Positions 33,013 to 45,363 of a stretch of DNA of 64,000 nt are shown here, in pieces. A model generated the notes under the pieces. It was not told the origin of the DNA. It was given only the letters and a program-made list of their open reading frames with translations, and made no database searches. A program made the position numbers and the translations under genes. This stretch comes from Taxillus chinensis (taxonomy: Eukaryota > Streptophyta > Magnoliopsida > Santalales > Loranthaceae), in the NCBI GenBank assembly GCA_023512835.1, contig CM042091.1, forward strand, positions 50,061,158 to 50,125,157. The letters are read 5' to 3'. Position 1 is the first letter of the stretch. Every line of letters begins with the position of its first letter.

Positions 33013-33690
33013 TGGTATCAGAGCCTCTGTCAATAGCGCCTCTATCGTCAATGTTCAAATAAAATCTTCTTTCTATCGACATCTTCGTCCTCGTCGTCGA
33101 GCCTCTGTTCTTCGACGACATCCCTGCGCCTTAACCATGACATCCCTTCTCGAAGTTGACACCAACCACAATGTCTTTGTCCGATGAAGACCTCAACAAC
33201 TCTGCCAAATGACAATGATGCCTGTGCTCGACGTCTTCGATTTCTTTGACATCGTCGACGGCGGCCCTTTTTGACGACACCTCTACTCGACTTCATTCGC
33301 CATCGTCGCCTACGACTTTGTCGCCTTCATCCACCATCATCACCTTCGTCTCTGCCCGACATCAACGACTTCGTTTTTACCCGACAGCGACTTTAAGTTT
33401 TAATATTGATGCCTTCGTCCCTACATGACTTCGACTTTGTCCACCAGCGACGCCTTCGATGCCTTCGTCACTTACGACTTTGACTTTATCCATCATTGTT
33501 GCCTATGACTTCGAGTTCTACCATCATTGACGTCCCCGATAGCTTACACTTCGACATCATTGCTTTGTGTCGTCTCATCTTCAACCTCAGTTTCAGCGTT
33601 TCCAATATTCTAACGACATTCTGTTGGTTGTTTTATTCGTGGCCGACCTTACATTAGCTGTGCCCTTTGTCTCCTCTCCTGGCTTGTAAA
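33013..33690 (+). other. Copia D primer-binding site and leader
   Basis: TGGTATCAGAGCC (33013-33025) is complementary to the initiator-Met tRNA end. The leader is rich in CTTCGTC/CGACTT strings and aligns with that of Copia B near 14600-14968. Confidence 0.8.
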
Positions 33691-33692
33691 AT

Positions 33693-34420
33693 ATGGATGC
33701 TAAGCCTGTGGTGGATATGGTGCCCATCATATCTAAAATCACGGACCATAAATTAAATGGTTCCAATTATATGAATTGGATGCTAAAGATGATTTGAAAC
33801 TCATATGACTGTGAAGATGCTCATCTCTTTCTACCAATTCACAATTCTATTGATAGCGAGATAATTAGCTTGGTTAATCATTGTGAATTTGTCAAAGAAT
33901 TGATGGATTACTTGGATTTCTTATATTTTAGTAAAGGGAATCTAACCCGCTTGTATGAGGTCTGTACAGCATTCTATCGAGCCAACAAACAAGATTAGTC
34001 TGTAACAACTTATTTCATGTCTTTTAAGAAGACTTATGGGGAGCTTAATGTGGTGTTACCTTTTAGCCTTGATGTAAAGGTTCAACAACACCATGAGCAA
34101 ATGTCTGTTATAAGTTTCTTAGATGGCCTTTCCTCTGACTTTGAGACTGCTAAGTCACAACTCCTTTCTGGTTCTGAGCTCTCCTCTTTACATGAAGTTT
34201 TTAGTCAGGTACTCTGCACAGAAGGTCCTCCACCAGGTCCATCCAATAGTGCTTTAGTGGGTCAATGACATGCCTATGACTCTTGATGATCATTCCATCA
34301 TTCTGCAGATCGAGGAGGACCACCGGGATTTGAAGCTCGACCACGTAACTCTGGAGTTGTGTGCCATTACTCTCGAAAACCAAGCCATCTGAAGCATGAA
34401 TGTAGGAAGCTTCAATATAA
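33693..34420 (+). pseudogene. Copia D gag
   Basis: The ATG at 33693 begins MDAKPVVDMVP, followed by ITDHKLNGSNYMNW, the usual Copia gag opening (UBN2 type). Stops follow MLKMI and at ANKQD. The domain continues through TYFMSFKKTYGELN and ISFLDGLSSDFETAKSQLLSGSELSSL. A knuckle-like CHYSRKPSHLKHEC at about 34362 has Ser for the second Cys. Gag packages retrotransposon RNA; this copy is dead. Confidence 0.85.
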
Positions 34421-34599
34421 AAATTAGAAAGCTTTTTTAGCGCACCCTGCATCTACTTCTGATTCTTCAGCACCATCAGTTCATATTTCTCCAGATGAAG
34501 TTGCTAAGTGTTCCAAGTATTAAGAATCCTTAAAGCCTGCTTCTTCTTCTGTTAGTGCTATTGCCAATTCAAGTACTCCGAATATGTGCCTTCTTTCCT

Positions 34600-37180
34600 C
34601 ATCTTCTGAATGAATCATTGATTCTAGTGTTACAGATCATATGACAGGTAATTTTAGTCTATTCTTTAGTTTCCAGTGTTACACTTCTAACTCTACTGTT
34701 ACCTTAGTTGATGGGTCCTCATCTTGTGTTCGTGGGTCTGGCAACATTACACCAACCCCTCTCTTGCCTTTATCATCTGTTTTACATTTACTTAATCTCT
34801 CTTTTAATTTAATTTCCGTGAGTCTATCTTACTCGCCATCTTAATTGTTGCATCATCTTTTTTCCTGATCATTGTTTATTTTAGGATCTTATGACGAAGA
34901 AGATTATTGGTAAAGAACGTGAATCCGGGAGCCTCTACACTTTTGACACTCCATTACCTTCATCGGTTGCTTGCTCTAGTGTCACTTCTCCCTTTGTGAA
35001 ACATTGTAAGTTGGGTCATCCGTCACTTTCCGTGCTTAAGAAGCTTAGTGTTCCTTTTAAATTAGTTCATTCTTATGTTTGAGGTCCTTGTTCTATTATG
35101 TCAAAACCTGAATTTACATATTTTGTTACCTTTATGGATGATTATTCTCGTTCTACTTAGTTGTATTTAATGAAAAATTGCTCTGAATTATTTTCTATCT
35201 TTTGTATTTTTTGTGCTAAAATCAAAACTCAATTCAATGTTTCTATTCGTCGTTTTCGCAGTAATAATGCAAAAGAGTATACCCAAATATTATTTCAAAA
35301 TTTTATGGCTCAACATGACATACTTCATGAGACTTCCTGTGTTGATACTCCATCTCAAAATGGTATGGTTGAATGAAAGAACAGATATCTTCTTGAAACT
35401 GCTCGTGTTCTTTTATTTCAAATGAATGTTCCAAAATTGTTTTGGGCTGATGTAGTTTCTACTACCTGTTTCTTAATTAATCGTATGCCCTCATATGTTC
35501 TTCATGGTGAGATCCCTTACAAAACTCTCTTTCCGCACAAGTCTATGTTTCCACTTAACCTTTGGTAGCACTTGCTTTGTTCATGATGTTCGCCCACATG
35601 TCACTAAATTAGATCCTAGGTCCTTGAAGTGTATCTTTCTTGAATATTCTCGTCTTAAAAAAGGGTATCGCTATTACTGTCCTAGTCTTAACAAATATCT
35701 TATTTTTGTTGATGTAACTTTGATGGATGATACACCTTATTTTTTTGTCTTTTCCACCTTCCACACCTTAGGGGGAGGAAGATGCTGATACTGATGATTT
35801 ATTGGTATATTCTATCCCACCTTCTGTTGCTGTCACAGGCCCTGTTCCTCCTGTCAGTCACCAATATCCTATTACTAAAGTGTATTTCAGGCACCGACCT
35901 CTTGATGCATGTTCTATTCCTACTTCTTCGACCTATTGACCTCTGTTCGCTTATTTATCTTTATGGCCGCTACTCACCATTGGCCTTTGCATCAACTAGA
36001 TATTAAAAATGCTTTTCTTCATGGTGATCTCACGAAAAAGTGTATATGGAGCAACCTCCGGATTTTGTTGCTCAAGAGGAGTATAGGCATGTTTGTCATC
36101 TTCGAAAATCTTTATATGGTTTAAAACGGAGCCCTTCTGCTTGATTTGAAAAATTTAGTCAAACTATTGAAAAATGGGATATGATTAAGAGCCAAAATGA
36201 CCATTTCGAATTCTACAAGCAATCAACCAATGATCTCATTCTTTTAGTGGTATATGTGGTTTATATTATTATTACTGTAGTGATACTTTGGATATTTCAT
36301 CTGTTAAGTCCTTTCTTCATACTCAATTTCACACGAAGGAATTGAGATTGCTCAAATATTTCTTTGGTGTTGAGGTTACAAGGAGTAGACATGGTATCTT
36401 TCTCTCTCAAAGGAAATATGTCATTGATTTATTAATTGAGATAAGCAAATTGGAAGTGAAGCCTTGTAGTGCTCCAATGACTCCAAATATGCATCCCACA
36501 GGAGATAGGACACCATTTGACAACCCTGAGAGATATTGAAGGTTAGTTGGGAAGTTAAATTATCTTACCGTCACTTATCCAGATATTGCCTATTCAGTTA
36601 GTGTTGTTCAATTTATGTCATCTCCAACGGTTGATCATTGGGTAGCATTGGAGCAAATTTTGTGTTACTTAAAAGAACACCTAGACGTGGTCTCTTGTAC
36701 ATAAATCATGGACACATACAAATTGAATGTTTTTCAGATGCAGATTGGGCAGGTTGTCTAGTGGATAAAAGATCCATCACAAGTTATTATGTTTTTGTTG
36801 GAGGAAATTTGATCTCATAGAAGAGTATGAAACAAAATATTGTGTGACGATCTAGTGTTGAGTCAGAATATAGGGCCATGGCACAATCTGTGTGTGAGAT
36901 AATGCGAATCTTTCATCTCTTAAATGAAATTGGTCTTAAAACTTTTGCACCAGCAAAATTGTGGTGTGATAATCAGGGTGCACTTCATATTGCCTTAAAT
37001 CTTATATTTCATGAGAGAACTAAGCATATTGAAAATGATTGTAATTTCATCCACGAGAAAATTCAACTTAAATTAATTTGCACAGGATATGTGAAGACTA
37101 GAAAACAATTAGGTGATATATTCACCAAAGCTCTAAATAAGATCTTTATAATAAGTTGGGATTTATTAACATCTATACTC
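34600..37180 (+). pseudogene. Copia D pol
   Basis: The protease box at 34615 reads IDSSVTDHMTGN. Pre-integrase is cut short (KLGHPSLSVLKK at 35010). Integrase fragments at 35161-35570 include RSNNAKEYTQ, HETSCVDTPSQNG and FWADVV. The RT box near 36255 reads YVVYI in place of YVDD. RNase H at 36500-37150 has FSDADWAGCLVDKRSITSY, WCDNQGALHIA, HERTKHIENDCNFI and GDIFTKAL, then the polypurine tract. Many stops and frameshifts, with parts of RT missing around 35930, show long decay. Confidence 0.87.
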
Positions 37181-37195
37181 CAACTTGAGGAAGAG

Positions 37196-37398
37196 TGTTA
37201 TTAGATTATAATAGAGTAATTAGTGAGATTGCAATATTTTATAATTAGTAATTTATGAGAATTATGGATATGATATAATTGAGATTGATTATGATTGATA
37301 TCCTAATTATACATTTCCATAGATAGATTTTCCTTTTGTATAAATATGTAATCATACATTATATTCAAGAAAATATAGAAGATATTTGTTTTGTATCA
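37196..37398 (+). repeat. Copia D 3' LTR
   Basis: 203 bp from TGTTATTAG to TTTTGTATCA, preceded by a polypurine tract at 37181-37193 and followed by 62 bp of original intron before the MSH5 acceptor. Confidence 0.93.
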
Positions 37399-37460
37399 GA
37401 TACCATTATTTAAATCTAGCAATCCTCACTATATGCATCTTGAAAATATTGCTCTCTTAG

Positions 37461-40400
37461 GTCGCTCTAATTGTTTTCCTTGCGCATATTGGAAGTTTTG
37501 TTCCCGCAGATGCTGCAACCGTGGGTTTGACTGATAGGTCTGGTTTATGTGTTTATAATAATTTTGCTTAGGGAAGTAGTTAAATTTCAAAAAAATTCCA
37601 TGTAACGATAGTTTTATGTTTTTCTATGTTTAGGATATTTTGTGCAATGGGTAGCAAGCTTATGACTGCTGAACAATCTACATTTATGATTGATCTTCAT
37701 CAAGTAGGTATAATGCTAAGGTATTTACATAAGAAAACAAATTGATCCAATACGCTGCAGTCTATTAAACTAATTATTGCAGTAATACATCTGAATCTCA
37801 TAATCCTCATGTCTGGATGCTGGTGTATATTCAATGTTTTTCACTGCTGTCTATACAAAATCATTATTCGTTCCTGCATGTTCCAAACTTAGATTTATAC
37901 TTTTTTTTGGTGGTCTATATATTGATCTTTCAAAGTTAGAAACTATTTTACTAAAATATTTATTGCTGACATGTATGCCACCTTTGGGAACTATATAGAC
38001 AGGCAACTTCACGATCTTTATGCTTGTTAGACGAGTTCGGTAAAGGAACTCTTACTGAAGGTCTTTCCTTTGAGCTCGACTCTTGTATTTCTTTGACTTT
38101 CCAAATCTGTTTTAATTTTATGGATCATATAGTCAAAAAAAAATCGCAGATGGCATTGGTCTTCTTGGAGGGACAATAAATCATTTTGTTGAATCTGACT
38201 ATCCTCCCAAGGTTAAAAACTCTCCTACTTCAAATTATAACCTATGCTCCATACAATGCTAGATCTCCAATATATGAGAAAATATTTGTGGTTTCTTATT
38301 TGTAATTTTCCCAGTTAAATAAACCTATTGTGCTAAAAAATTTGCACATGGTTTCATATGGTAGCGGGGGAACTATCTTTTCTATACACAGAAGATACCC
38401 CATGCATTTTAATTGGCACAGATAGATCTGAAATAGTATATATTATAAAACCTACTTATATGAGGATCTCTGCTTATGTGTAGATATCATATTCTATGGG
38501 TTACAGAATGATTAGGCCTGATACCTATGAGAGTGATAAAATATGCTCTCTGATTTGCAGGTTCTTCTGTGCACTCACTTGACTGAGATATTTCATGGAA
38601 GTTGCTTGAAAAGGGTATGCATTGTCATCATCTGATTGCTATAGTACTTTAGTATATAGAAAAAGTAATTTTGATTTTTTTGAATCATTCCAGCCTGAGA
38701 ATATCAAGTTTTACACCATGAGTGTTTTGAGACCTGATGGTGATAATGCAAATGCTGAAGAGATTGTATTTCTGTATCGGTACTTTATGCTGTCTTTTCT
38801 CCCTTATGAATCCTAATAAACTATTTATTGCTTTCAGAAAATAAAGAATTGAGATTCATTACAATTTGTTCAAATGGCCAATGGCGCTATTGTGAAAAAT
38901 TCTTGTTTACGTGATAGCCTAGTGACCTAATTTTATGATTTTGTCATTCATGCAAACATCAGAATATGCCAATTAAGGGGCAAGTGAGAGCTATGATTCT
39001 CATGGAAAACTAGTTAATCTTTGACTGCATGCAATCCATTTGGATGTTTAATAAGTGTTGATAGAAACACCATTTGCCCCGAATAAACTCATTAGTACCG
39101 AGTCTTCAAAAAAACTGAATTTCAAGCAGTGACTGATTTTATTTTTATTTATTTTTCTTTTCTTTCAGACTAGTTCCTGGACATGCGCTTCTTAGCTATG
39201 GTGAGTACACACTTGGAATGCCTAAAGGAAATTGTTTAAATTACCAAATTCATATATTGTTTTATTTCTTGACAGGACTTCATTGTGCTCTACTGGCTGG
39301 TGTGTTAGTTGCAAATGGACGCAAAAGATTGTGTTTGGGATTCTTAATGTGGCGGAATCACTTTTGAAGTCTTTGTTGACTTTCTAGACATGCTCTATAA
39401 ATTGTTTTGTTAATAGTTCTGGAAAAGAAGAAAAAGAAAACAAAGTGATGATAAAATTAAGGAATGCTGCATTTTAAAAGGACAAATCAATCCCTATGAA
39501 ATAGCTCTATGAAGTGCATTTCAAGCAGGTGGTGCTTTAGAGAAAGTTATAGTATGCCACTATTTAAAGATGCGAAATTTAAAGGATTACAAAACTCATA
39601 TCCCCATGAGTCGTGCTAATTTATAGTGCACTTTTGTTATTCCAGTGTAGTTAAACATCTATAACGTTACTGTTTGAAAGTATTCCAACCACCTATTAGC
39701 ATGGTGCGAAAATTTATATATCCATTCTACTAAATGAAATATTATATGCAGAACCTTGTACGATAAAGGAATAATTTCATAAATTTGATCTGCAAAAGGA
39801 GGATACACAGATGCAAGGATTTTTTTTAATTTTTTTTTCGATGAAATAAGAACTAAACTGTAAAATTTACATGGTAGAACACTCTAAAGATTAGTTATGT
39901 AAAGTAGCTGCTGAACTATCTATTATATATCATAATTCTGATGTATTAGATGAAGACAAGATATATTTTATGTTAGAACTATCTGACATCTTTTTCATTT
40001 CCTTCATTTGATATTTGTTTTGATTGATGTCCAACATTATGGAACCTAGGTGCGTGTTCTATATTTGTGTCCAAAATGTTTTTTTGGTTGTAATTGAATC
40101 ATTTTACTATATATGCATCCACAATGAACAGAGTTCTATTTGTTTTAATTTTCTTAGATGGTCCTCATATTCGTGTTCGCCAGTTTAACTATCATGCCAT
40201 TTCTAGATTGGGAGGGTTCTCTAAAATCCCTCTGTTTTAGGGGTGCCCAAGAAAGAAATCTCAATCATCTGGATCTGGTTTATATATATAATGGACCACT
40301 TGTCTTACCAGGTGGTAATTACTTGACTTACTCAAATAACCTGATGTCATGACAGTAGCTGATTGCGAATGTAGTAGTCTAGGAGCATCTTAAATTTGTT

Positions 40401-40872
40401 GGATATTAAGTAATGATGCTTTATTTCTGTGCTAGGCCCCCTCTTGCTATGAGTGTTTGACACAAGCTCACTGCTCACGGATTAGGTCTAGAATTTATTG
40501 AACTTTGCTTGTGGTATTACTTTCGAATACCTTGATCTTGCAGGAGTTCCTGAAGAAGTTATTAAGCGGGCAGCTTTTGTATTGGATGCTATCAGGAAAA
40601 ATGGAAACATTGAGCGGTTGTGCAATGAGAAGATACTAGCCTTAGACAGGTCATGCAAGGTGTGTAAGGTTGAAGTCAGATATGAAATGGAATAATGCAT
40701 ATCTCATATATGTTAGTTTACATAACCATTTCTACCGGCTGAACCATTGCAGGGCGCAGTGAGTAGGCTGTTGGCATTTGATGAACTCAAGGGAAATCTT
40801 GATCACTTTTTTAAAGATAGCTTTTCTGTGTTGAGTCCTGACATTGTCCAGAATGACTCCAATGACCATTAG
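37461..40872 (+). CDS. MSH5: MSH5, C-terminal exons, 3' block with stop codon
   Basis: Ten exons: 37461-37537, 37634-37720, 37999-38060, 38150-38211, 38561-38614, 38694-38779, 39169-39200, 39276-39299, 40544-40659 and 40753-40872. All have GT..AG introns and compatible phases, and together with the 5' block give 342 residues. Motifs in order: VALIVFLAHIGSFVPADAATVG, MGSKLMTAEQSTFMIDL, Walker B SLCLLDEFGKGT, then EDGIGLLGG and CTHLTEIF of the MutS ATPase, YSGLHCALLAGVPEEV-like text and a short variable tail ending in TAG at 40870. These are the expected composite-ATPase and helix-turn-helix regions of MSH5. No inactivating change is seen, in contrast to all other coding sequence here. Confidence 0.94.
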
Positions 40873-42009
40873 GAGATATCATTTTTTACTCGCATGCCAT
40901 TTGTTAGCTTTTCTGTAGATTGAATCAGGGAAGAATTGAACTCAAACCAGTGTCCAGTTATCCATAATGACTGTAGAAAGAGAGAGATCATCCATCATAA
41001 TCGATTGTAGAGAGATGGAAGTAGTCAATATGAAAAGTTCTCCATTATAATATCTTTATTTTTCTGTATGGATATTTTTATTGCCTTTATAAGGCCCCTA
41101 CTTTGCTAACATATATACAACTTTCTAATTGCATCCGGTGAGTACTAACTGTATTGTTTTCCTTTCCTAACTATTTTGACAATTCTATCATTTTTCTTCC
41201 TCAAATTGGTTCTTTGTTTAAATTGCACAAAGAAACTCAAATATGTGTCATCACAAAGCTTTGGTAATGTCTACATGCTAGTCAGTTGAATATTACTTGC
41301 AAGAATCAAATCCTATACGATCTTTTTTGATGTGTAGTACTTTCATGAAAGATGGTTTGCAGCAATATTGTTATCATAATATAATTGTAATGAAGACTCG
41401 AATTGTATGTGAAGATGAGACAGTACATAAGCTACTTAAGCTCACTAGACATTGTAGCCCTGAAACGATAAGCTCACTTATAACCAAGAAACGATATGTA
41501 ACTAACAATATAACATAATATTGTATATTGTATCTTGGATATTGAGAAAATTAAAATTCACGTGTATATTATCAGTTACTTGGTAATTTGATAATTATTC
41601 CAATTGAAATCACGATAATTGATTAATTTAACTTTTGAATGTTCTGGAATTTTTTTTGTTTAGGATTATTTAATCTACCTAAGAATTCATAATGCTAATT
41701 CTGCATAAATTGGATGCCTACGCTTGTTTCTTGTTTGATGTTTACATGTGTTGGGTCATTTGGAAATCAAAAATTTCTCGTGACCACAACCCTATCTCCA
41801 CATCTTCGCCAAAGACCATTGAAAGACATTGCTCACATAGTATTGGGAATTTGCTTCAAAGACAATTACTCTCGCGATTGTGCTGGCAAATGCAATATCC
41901 CAATACTAAAATATAGATATATTTGCATCTTAAATAAATAAAGAAAACAACCATATAAGAACATAGATTTTTATATGGAAATTCAAATCACGAGAAAATC
42001 ACAAAAAGC
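40873..42009. other. MSH5 3' flank; no recognisable gene
   Basis: AT-rich DNA. It probably includes the MSH5 3' untranslated region; A-rich strings near 41050-41100 could serve polyadenylation but none is a clean AATAAA. A 75-residue plus-strand frame at 41714-41941 (with TTTLSPHLRQRPLKDIAHIVLG) has coding-like composition, but I do not recognise it and it may be an exon relic. Confidence 0.5.
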
Positions 42010-42916
42010 TAATGTAGATTGTCCTGTCCTCATCCCCGGTAAGAAGAAAATGTCCTGTCTTCGTCCTGTCGGGGCATGAGGCGAGGTGGGGATGGAGTGA
42101 AAATTTTGATACCCATTGGGGCACGGGGCGGGACGGAGAATTCCCGACCCACTCTAGTTAAAGCCCAATCTGTCTAGTCCAGTCTGCTCCCACAATAGAT
42201 GGCCCAACCTAATCGTGTGCCAGCCTAGCCCAATACTAGCCACCCCCGCGCGAACCCAAGACCTCTCCTAAAGCCAGCATCTCACTTAACCATTAGGCTA
42301 AATTATTTTTGGTATATATGCCTATATATTTAGTATATATACTTATAATATAACATATAAATAATTATGACAATAACAATATTATTATTATTATTATTAT
42401 TATTATTAAAAAGTGTGTATGATTTATTTGAAAATTAATAATAATTACAAAGTATATATATTTATATTAAAATAAAAATTAAATGTACTATTAATATTTT
42501 GACAAAAAATACAAATTAATTACATTCAAAATTAATTTGAAGTTATATATTAGTTCATACTAATATACTATATAATTATAAATTTGAAGTTATATATTAG
42601 TTCGTGCTTATATTTTATATTAAAACATTACTATTACTTTTAATAAATATTTATTTTTATTTAAATATAAAGATATATACTTTGTGAGTAATATTATTTT
42701 TAAAATAAAATATTTACTCATTATTATTAGTAGTAGTGGTACTATTTTTGCTACTAATATTATTTATATGTTAGATTTTAAATATATATACACTAATTAT
42801 GTAAACATATTAAACAATATTCATTTATGATATATATAATAGTTATTGATAAACTTTTTAACATCAGTTATTAAACTCTAGATACTTAATAACTATCATA
42901 TTACTTATGTTATATA

Positions 42917-42976
<60 letters not shown>

Positions 42977-44310
42977 TGTATAAATTTTACTCAATGAGTA
43001 ATAATTTAAGTAACAAATAGTGATAACCTAACTAATATAATTATATATTATGATTGTCATATTACTTATATATATATATATATATATTCTTTGATATGAT
43101 AAATATAAATATACTATTATCATTATAATCAATGTTATTAGTTAATTATATAATACTAATTATTTCGATATAATATAAAATACATAGTGAGAGTGAGTTT
43201 TGATTTTTGATAATATGTATTTTATGTTTGGGTTAAAATTAATAAACAATATATTATTGATCATTTTAATTACAATAAGGGAAATAAGTTTAAAAAATAC
43301 GACTTTTCGGACTATTGTATTATTTATAACATAAGTAATATGATAACTATGATATATAATTATATTAGTTAGGTTATCATTACTCATATTATCACTTATT
43401 ATTGATGATAATTATATTACTTAGATTATCACTACTTCTTAAATTATTATTCATTGATTAGAATTTATACATGTATATATATAGTGATAGCTATATATAT
43501 ATATATATATATATATAACATAATTAATATGATAATTATTAAATATCTGAAGTTTAACAACTAATGTTAAAAAGTTTGTCTATATATTATAAATGAATAT
43601 TATTTACTATATTTACATAATTAGTATATATATAAATTTAAAATCTAACATATAAATAATATTATTAGCAAAAATAGTACCACTATTGATAATAATAATA
43701 ATGAGTAAAAATTTTATTTTAAAAATAATATTACTCACAAAGTATATATACTTATATTTAAATAAAAATATATATTTATTAAAAGTAGTAGTAATATTTT
43801 AATATAAAATACAAGTATATAAAATATAAGAAAGTGATATAATTTATAATTATATAGTATATTAGTATGAGCTAATACGTAACTTCAAAATTAATTTTGA
43901 ATATAATTAATTTATATTTTATATCAAAATATTAATAGTACATTTAGTTTTTATTCTAATATAAATATATATACTTTGTAATTATTATTATTTTTAAAGT
44001 AACGCACTTTTTATTATTATTAATGATAATAATAATAATAGTATTGTTATTATTATAATTATTTATATATTATATTATAAATATATATAACAAAAATAGT
44101 TTAACGGGATAGTTGAGTGACATGCTTCTTATAGGAGAGGTCCTGAGTTCGACTGGGCAATATTTTTTTAGGATTTTTTGTGTGGGTCGGCTAGACAAGT
44201 GGGGGCAGCTGGTGGGGCAGGGATTTCTCCATGAGCAGGGCGAGTAGCGCGGGGCGGGTCTCAATGGGGATAAGGCAAATTGGCATCCCAGAGAATTCAC
44301 TATAATATAA
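42010..44310. mobile_element. 2.3-kb AT-rich foldback element (long inverted repeat)
   Basis: Two arms of about 1 kb, 42010-43080 and 43320-44310, are imperfect reverse complements around a loop of about 240 bp. Matching landmarks include the (ATT)n tract (42384-42407 against 44008-44045), AAAATTAATTT near 42530 against 43895, GTACTATTTTTGC near 42740 against 43670, and CCTAACTAATATAATTATATAT near 43030 against 43350. The outermost 300 bp of each arm is GC-rich (ATCCCCATTG, CCCGCCCCG) and contains a tRNA-like segment. No transposase is present. It is a non-autonomous foldback or large MITE-like element, family unknown. Confidence 0.75.
42245..42305 (-). other. tRNA-like (Pol III box A/B) segment, left arm
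   Basis: The minus strand shows TAGCCTAATGG near 42298, close to box A (TRGCNNAGYGG), and GGTCTTGGGTTCGCGC about 30 bases later, close to box B (GGTTCGANNCC). It is not a complete tRNA: acceptor stem and anticodon arm do not form. The right arm at 44096-44155 has the same segment in opposite orientation. Confidence 0.4.
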
Positions 44311-44644
44311 AAGTAAGTATAATTTACATAGGTTAAAATCTGACTCTCCTTCTTTAATCTACAACAATTAAATCTTTCTATATTTTTTACGATTTTTCTT
44401 TTCTTTCTTTTTTATTTTTTCTCTTAATCTCCCTTCTCTTTACAATTGCAGCTACATTCTTTCTTAAACCCTAATCCTCTTGCTCTTTCTTCTTCTTCCT
44501 GATCTCTCCTTCTCCCTCTCACCTTATGTACTCTACACACATCTCTATACACACGGCTTCTCACACAACTTATGAAATATAGGAGGTGACATTTGGGTTA
44601 CAGGGAAAATGACAAAATTATCGTTGAGAGAAAACAAAACCTAA

Positions 44645-45363
44645 GGCCTCATTTGGATTAGCTAATAGTACTGGTAAAATTTATTCCTAGGATTAGTTAT
44701 TCCCATTACACCATCTTAACTAAGAAAAAAACAAATGACTTAGCTAATCTCGCATATCTACTTCTGGTACTTCACAGCCGAAACGAGCTCCTTGAACCTG
44801 ACCAGCACCTTTGGATGATTTCTGGAAGACCCTGCTGCAGATGGGGCAAACAAAAGCACTTCACAGAACAAGATGTTGGTCGCACCATTGGAGCATCGCT
44901 ACAACAGACGTCACCATTGAAGACGTGAGCATCGTCTGTACCGTCGTCGATGGGGAGTCGAATTGTAGAGGGCAGCTGGTTGTAATCGGATCGGGCGACG
45001 AGCATTAAGGAGCTGAGGAAAAAGACAAAGAGGAACCAAGAGAGGAACAAGATCGCTAGCGGCGACACCTAGACGCCATTTATAGTGGATCTAATAGTGG
45101 GACTGCAAGGTTAAGGCCGAGCGAAGCATGCCCTAATCACCCACCTAGACCAAACGAGCGGTTCCCCTCAAACCCTACGAGAGAGAGAGAGAGAGAGAGA
45201 TTAGAAGAGGCGGAGGATGAAAAAGGTAGTTAATACCTGTACGACCATGATATAACCAAACAAAAAAGAATGAGAATAGTTAATACTTTCTTAGTGGTAG
45301 CTAATCCCAGTCTTAGCTAATCCCTGTCTAATGGACTAAATAATCCGCGAACCAAACATTGCT
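44645..45363. mobile_element. Harbinger-like non-autonomous element carrying a gene fragment
   Basis: Bounded by TAA at 44642-44644 and 45364-45366. The ends read GGCCTCATTTGG and, from the right, AGCAATGTTTGG, with the TTTGG typical of PIF/Harbinger ends. Subterminal repeats of GATTAGCTAA occur on both sides (44656, 44747 and, inverted, near 45297 and 45312). The inside is not transposase but a piece of a secreted-protein gene. Size 719 bp. The TIR match is partial, so the class is tentative. Confidence 0.5.
44772..45079 (-). pseudogene. Captured 5' fragment of a small secreted Cys-rich protein gene (Kazal-inhibitor-like)
   Basis: An ATG on the minus strand at 45079-45077 is followed within 25 bases by a one-base shift into an open frame: LAILFLSWFLFVFFLSSLMLV, a strong signal peptide, then ARSDYNQLPSTIRLPIDDG, GDVCCSDAP and PTSCSVKCF. 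That pattern (acidic linker, GDVC, SC-VKCF) resembles the N-terminus of plant Kazal-type serine protease inhibitors, which continue with a conserved Cys-rich domain. Here it continues instead as CLPHLQQG and stops, without the expected CG-DGVTYWC block. I infer capture of the first part of the gene. The family guess is from memory of the pattern and could be wrong. Confidence 0.4.

Larger units (their letters stand above)
4596..37398 (+). mobile_element. Copia D, outermost LTR retrotransposon of the nest
   Basis: A plus-strand Copia with LTRs of about 203 bp. The 3' LTR is at 37196-37398. The 5' LTR is split by Gypsy A into 4596-4794 and 33002-33012. Directly after it, TGGTATCAGAGCC at 33013-33025 is the primer site. 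A leader (33026-33690), gag (from 33693) and pol follow, ending with a polypurine tract at 37181-37193 before the 3' LTR. Without the 28.2-kb Gypsy insertion the element is about 4.6 kb, usual for Copia. LTR and leader resemble those of Copia B, so the two are one family in opposite orientation. The insertion TSD is not clear because the first bases of the 5' LTR are eroded. Confidence 0.9.
4273..37460 (+). other. Giant MSH5 intron (33.2 kb) filled with nested transposons
   Basis: The donor is GT at 4273-4274 after AAG CAG, the acceptor is AG at 37459-37460, and the exons join in frame between K-Q and V-A-L-I. That junction falls just after Walker A. Apart from about 320 bp at the 5' side (4273-4595) and 62 bp at the 3' side (37399-37460), the intron is transposon sequence. 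At least six insertions are readable. If the gene is expressed, this whole stretch is transcribed and spliced out. Confidence 0.88.

Noticed and set aside
42300..44050. A satellite or centromeric repeat
   Set aside because: The AT-rich tract is a single inverted repeat, not a head-to-tail array.
44096..44155. A tRNA gene
   Set aside because: Only box A/B-like strings are present; acceptor stem, anticodon arm and correct spacing are lacking.
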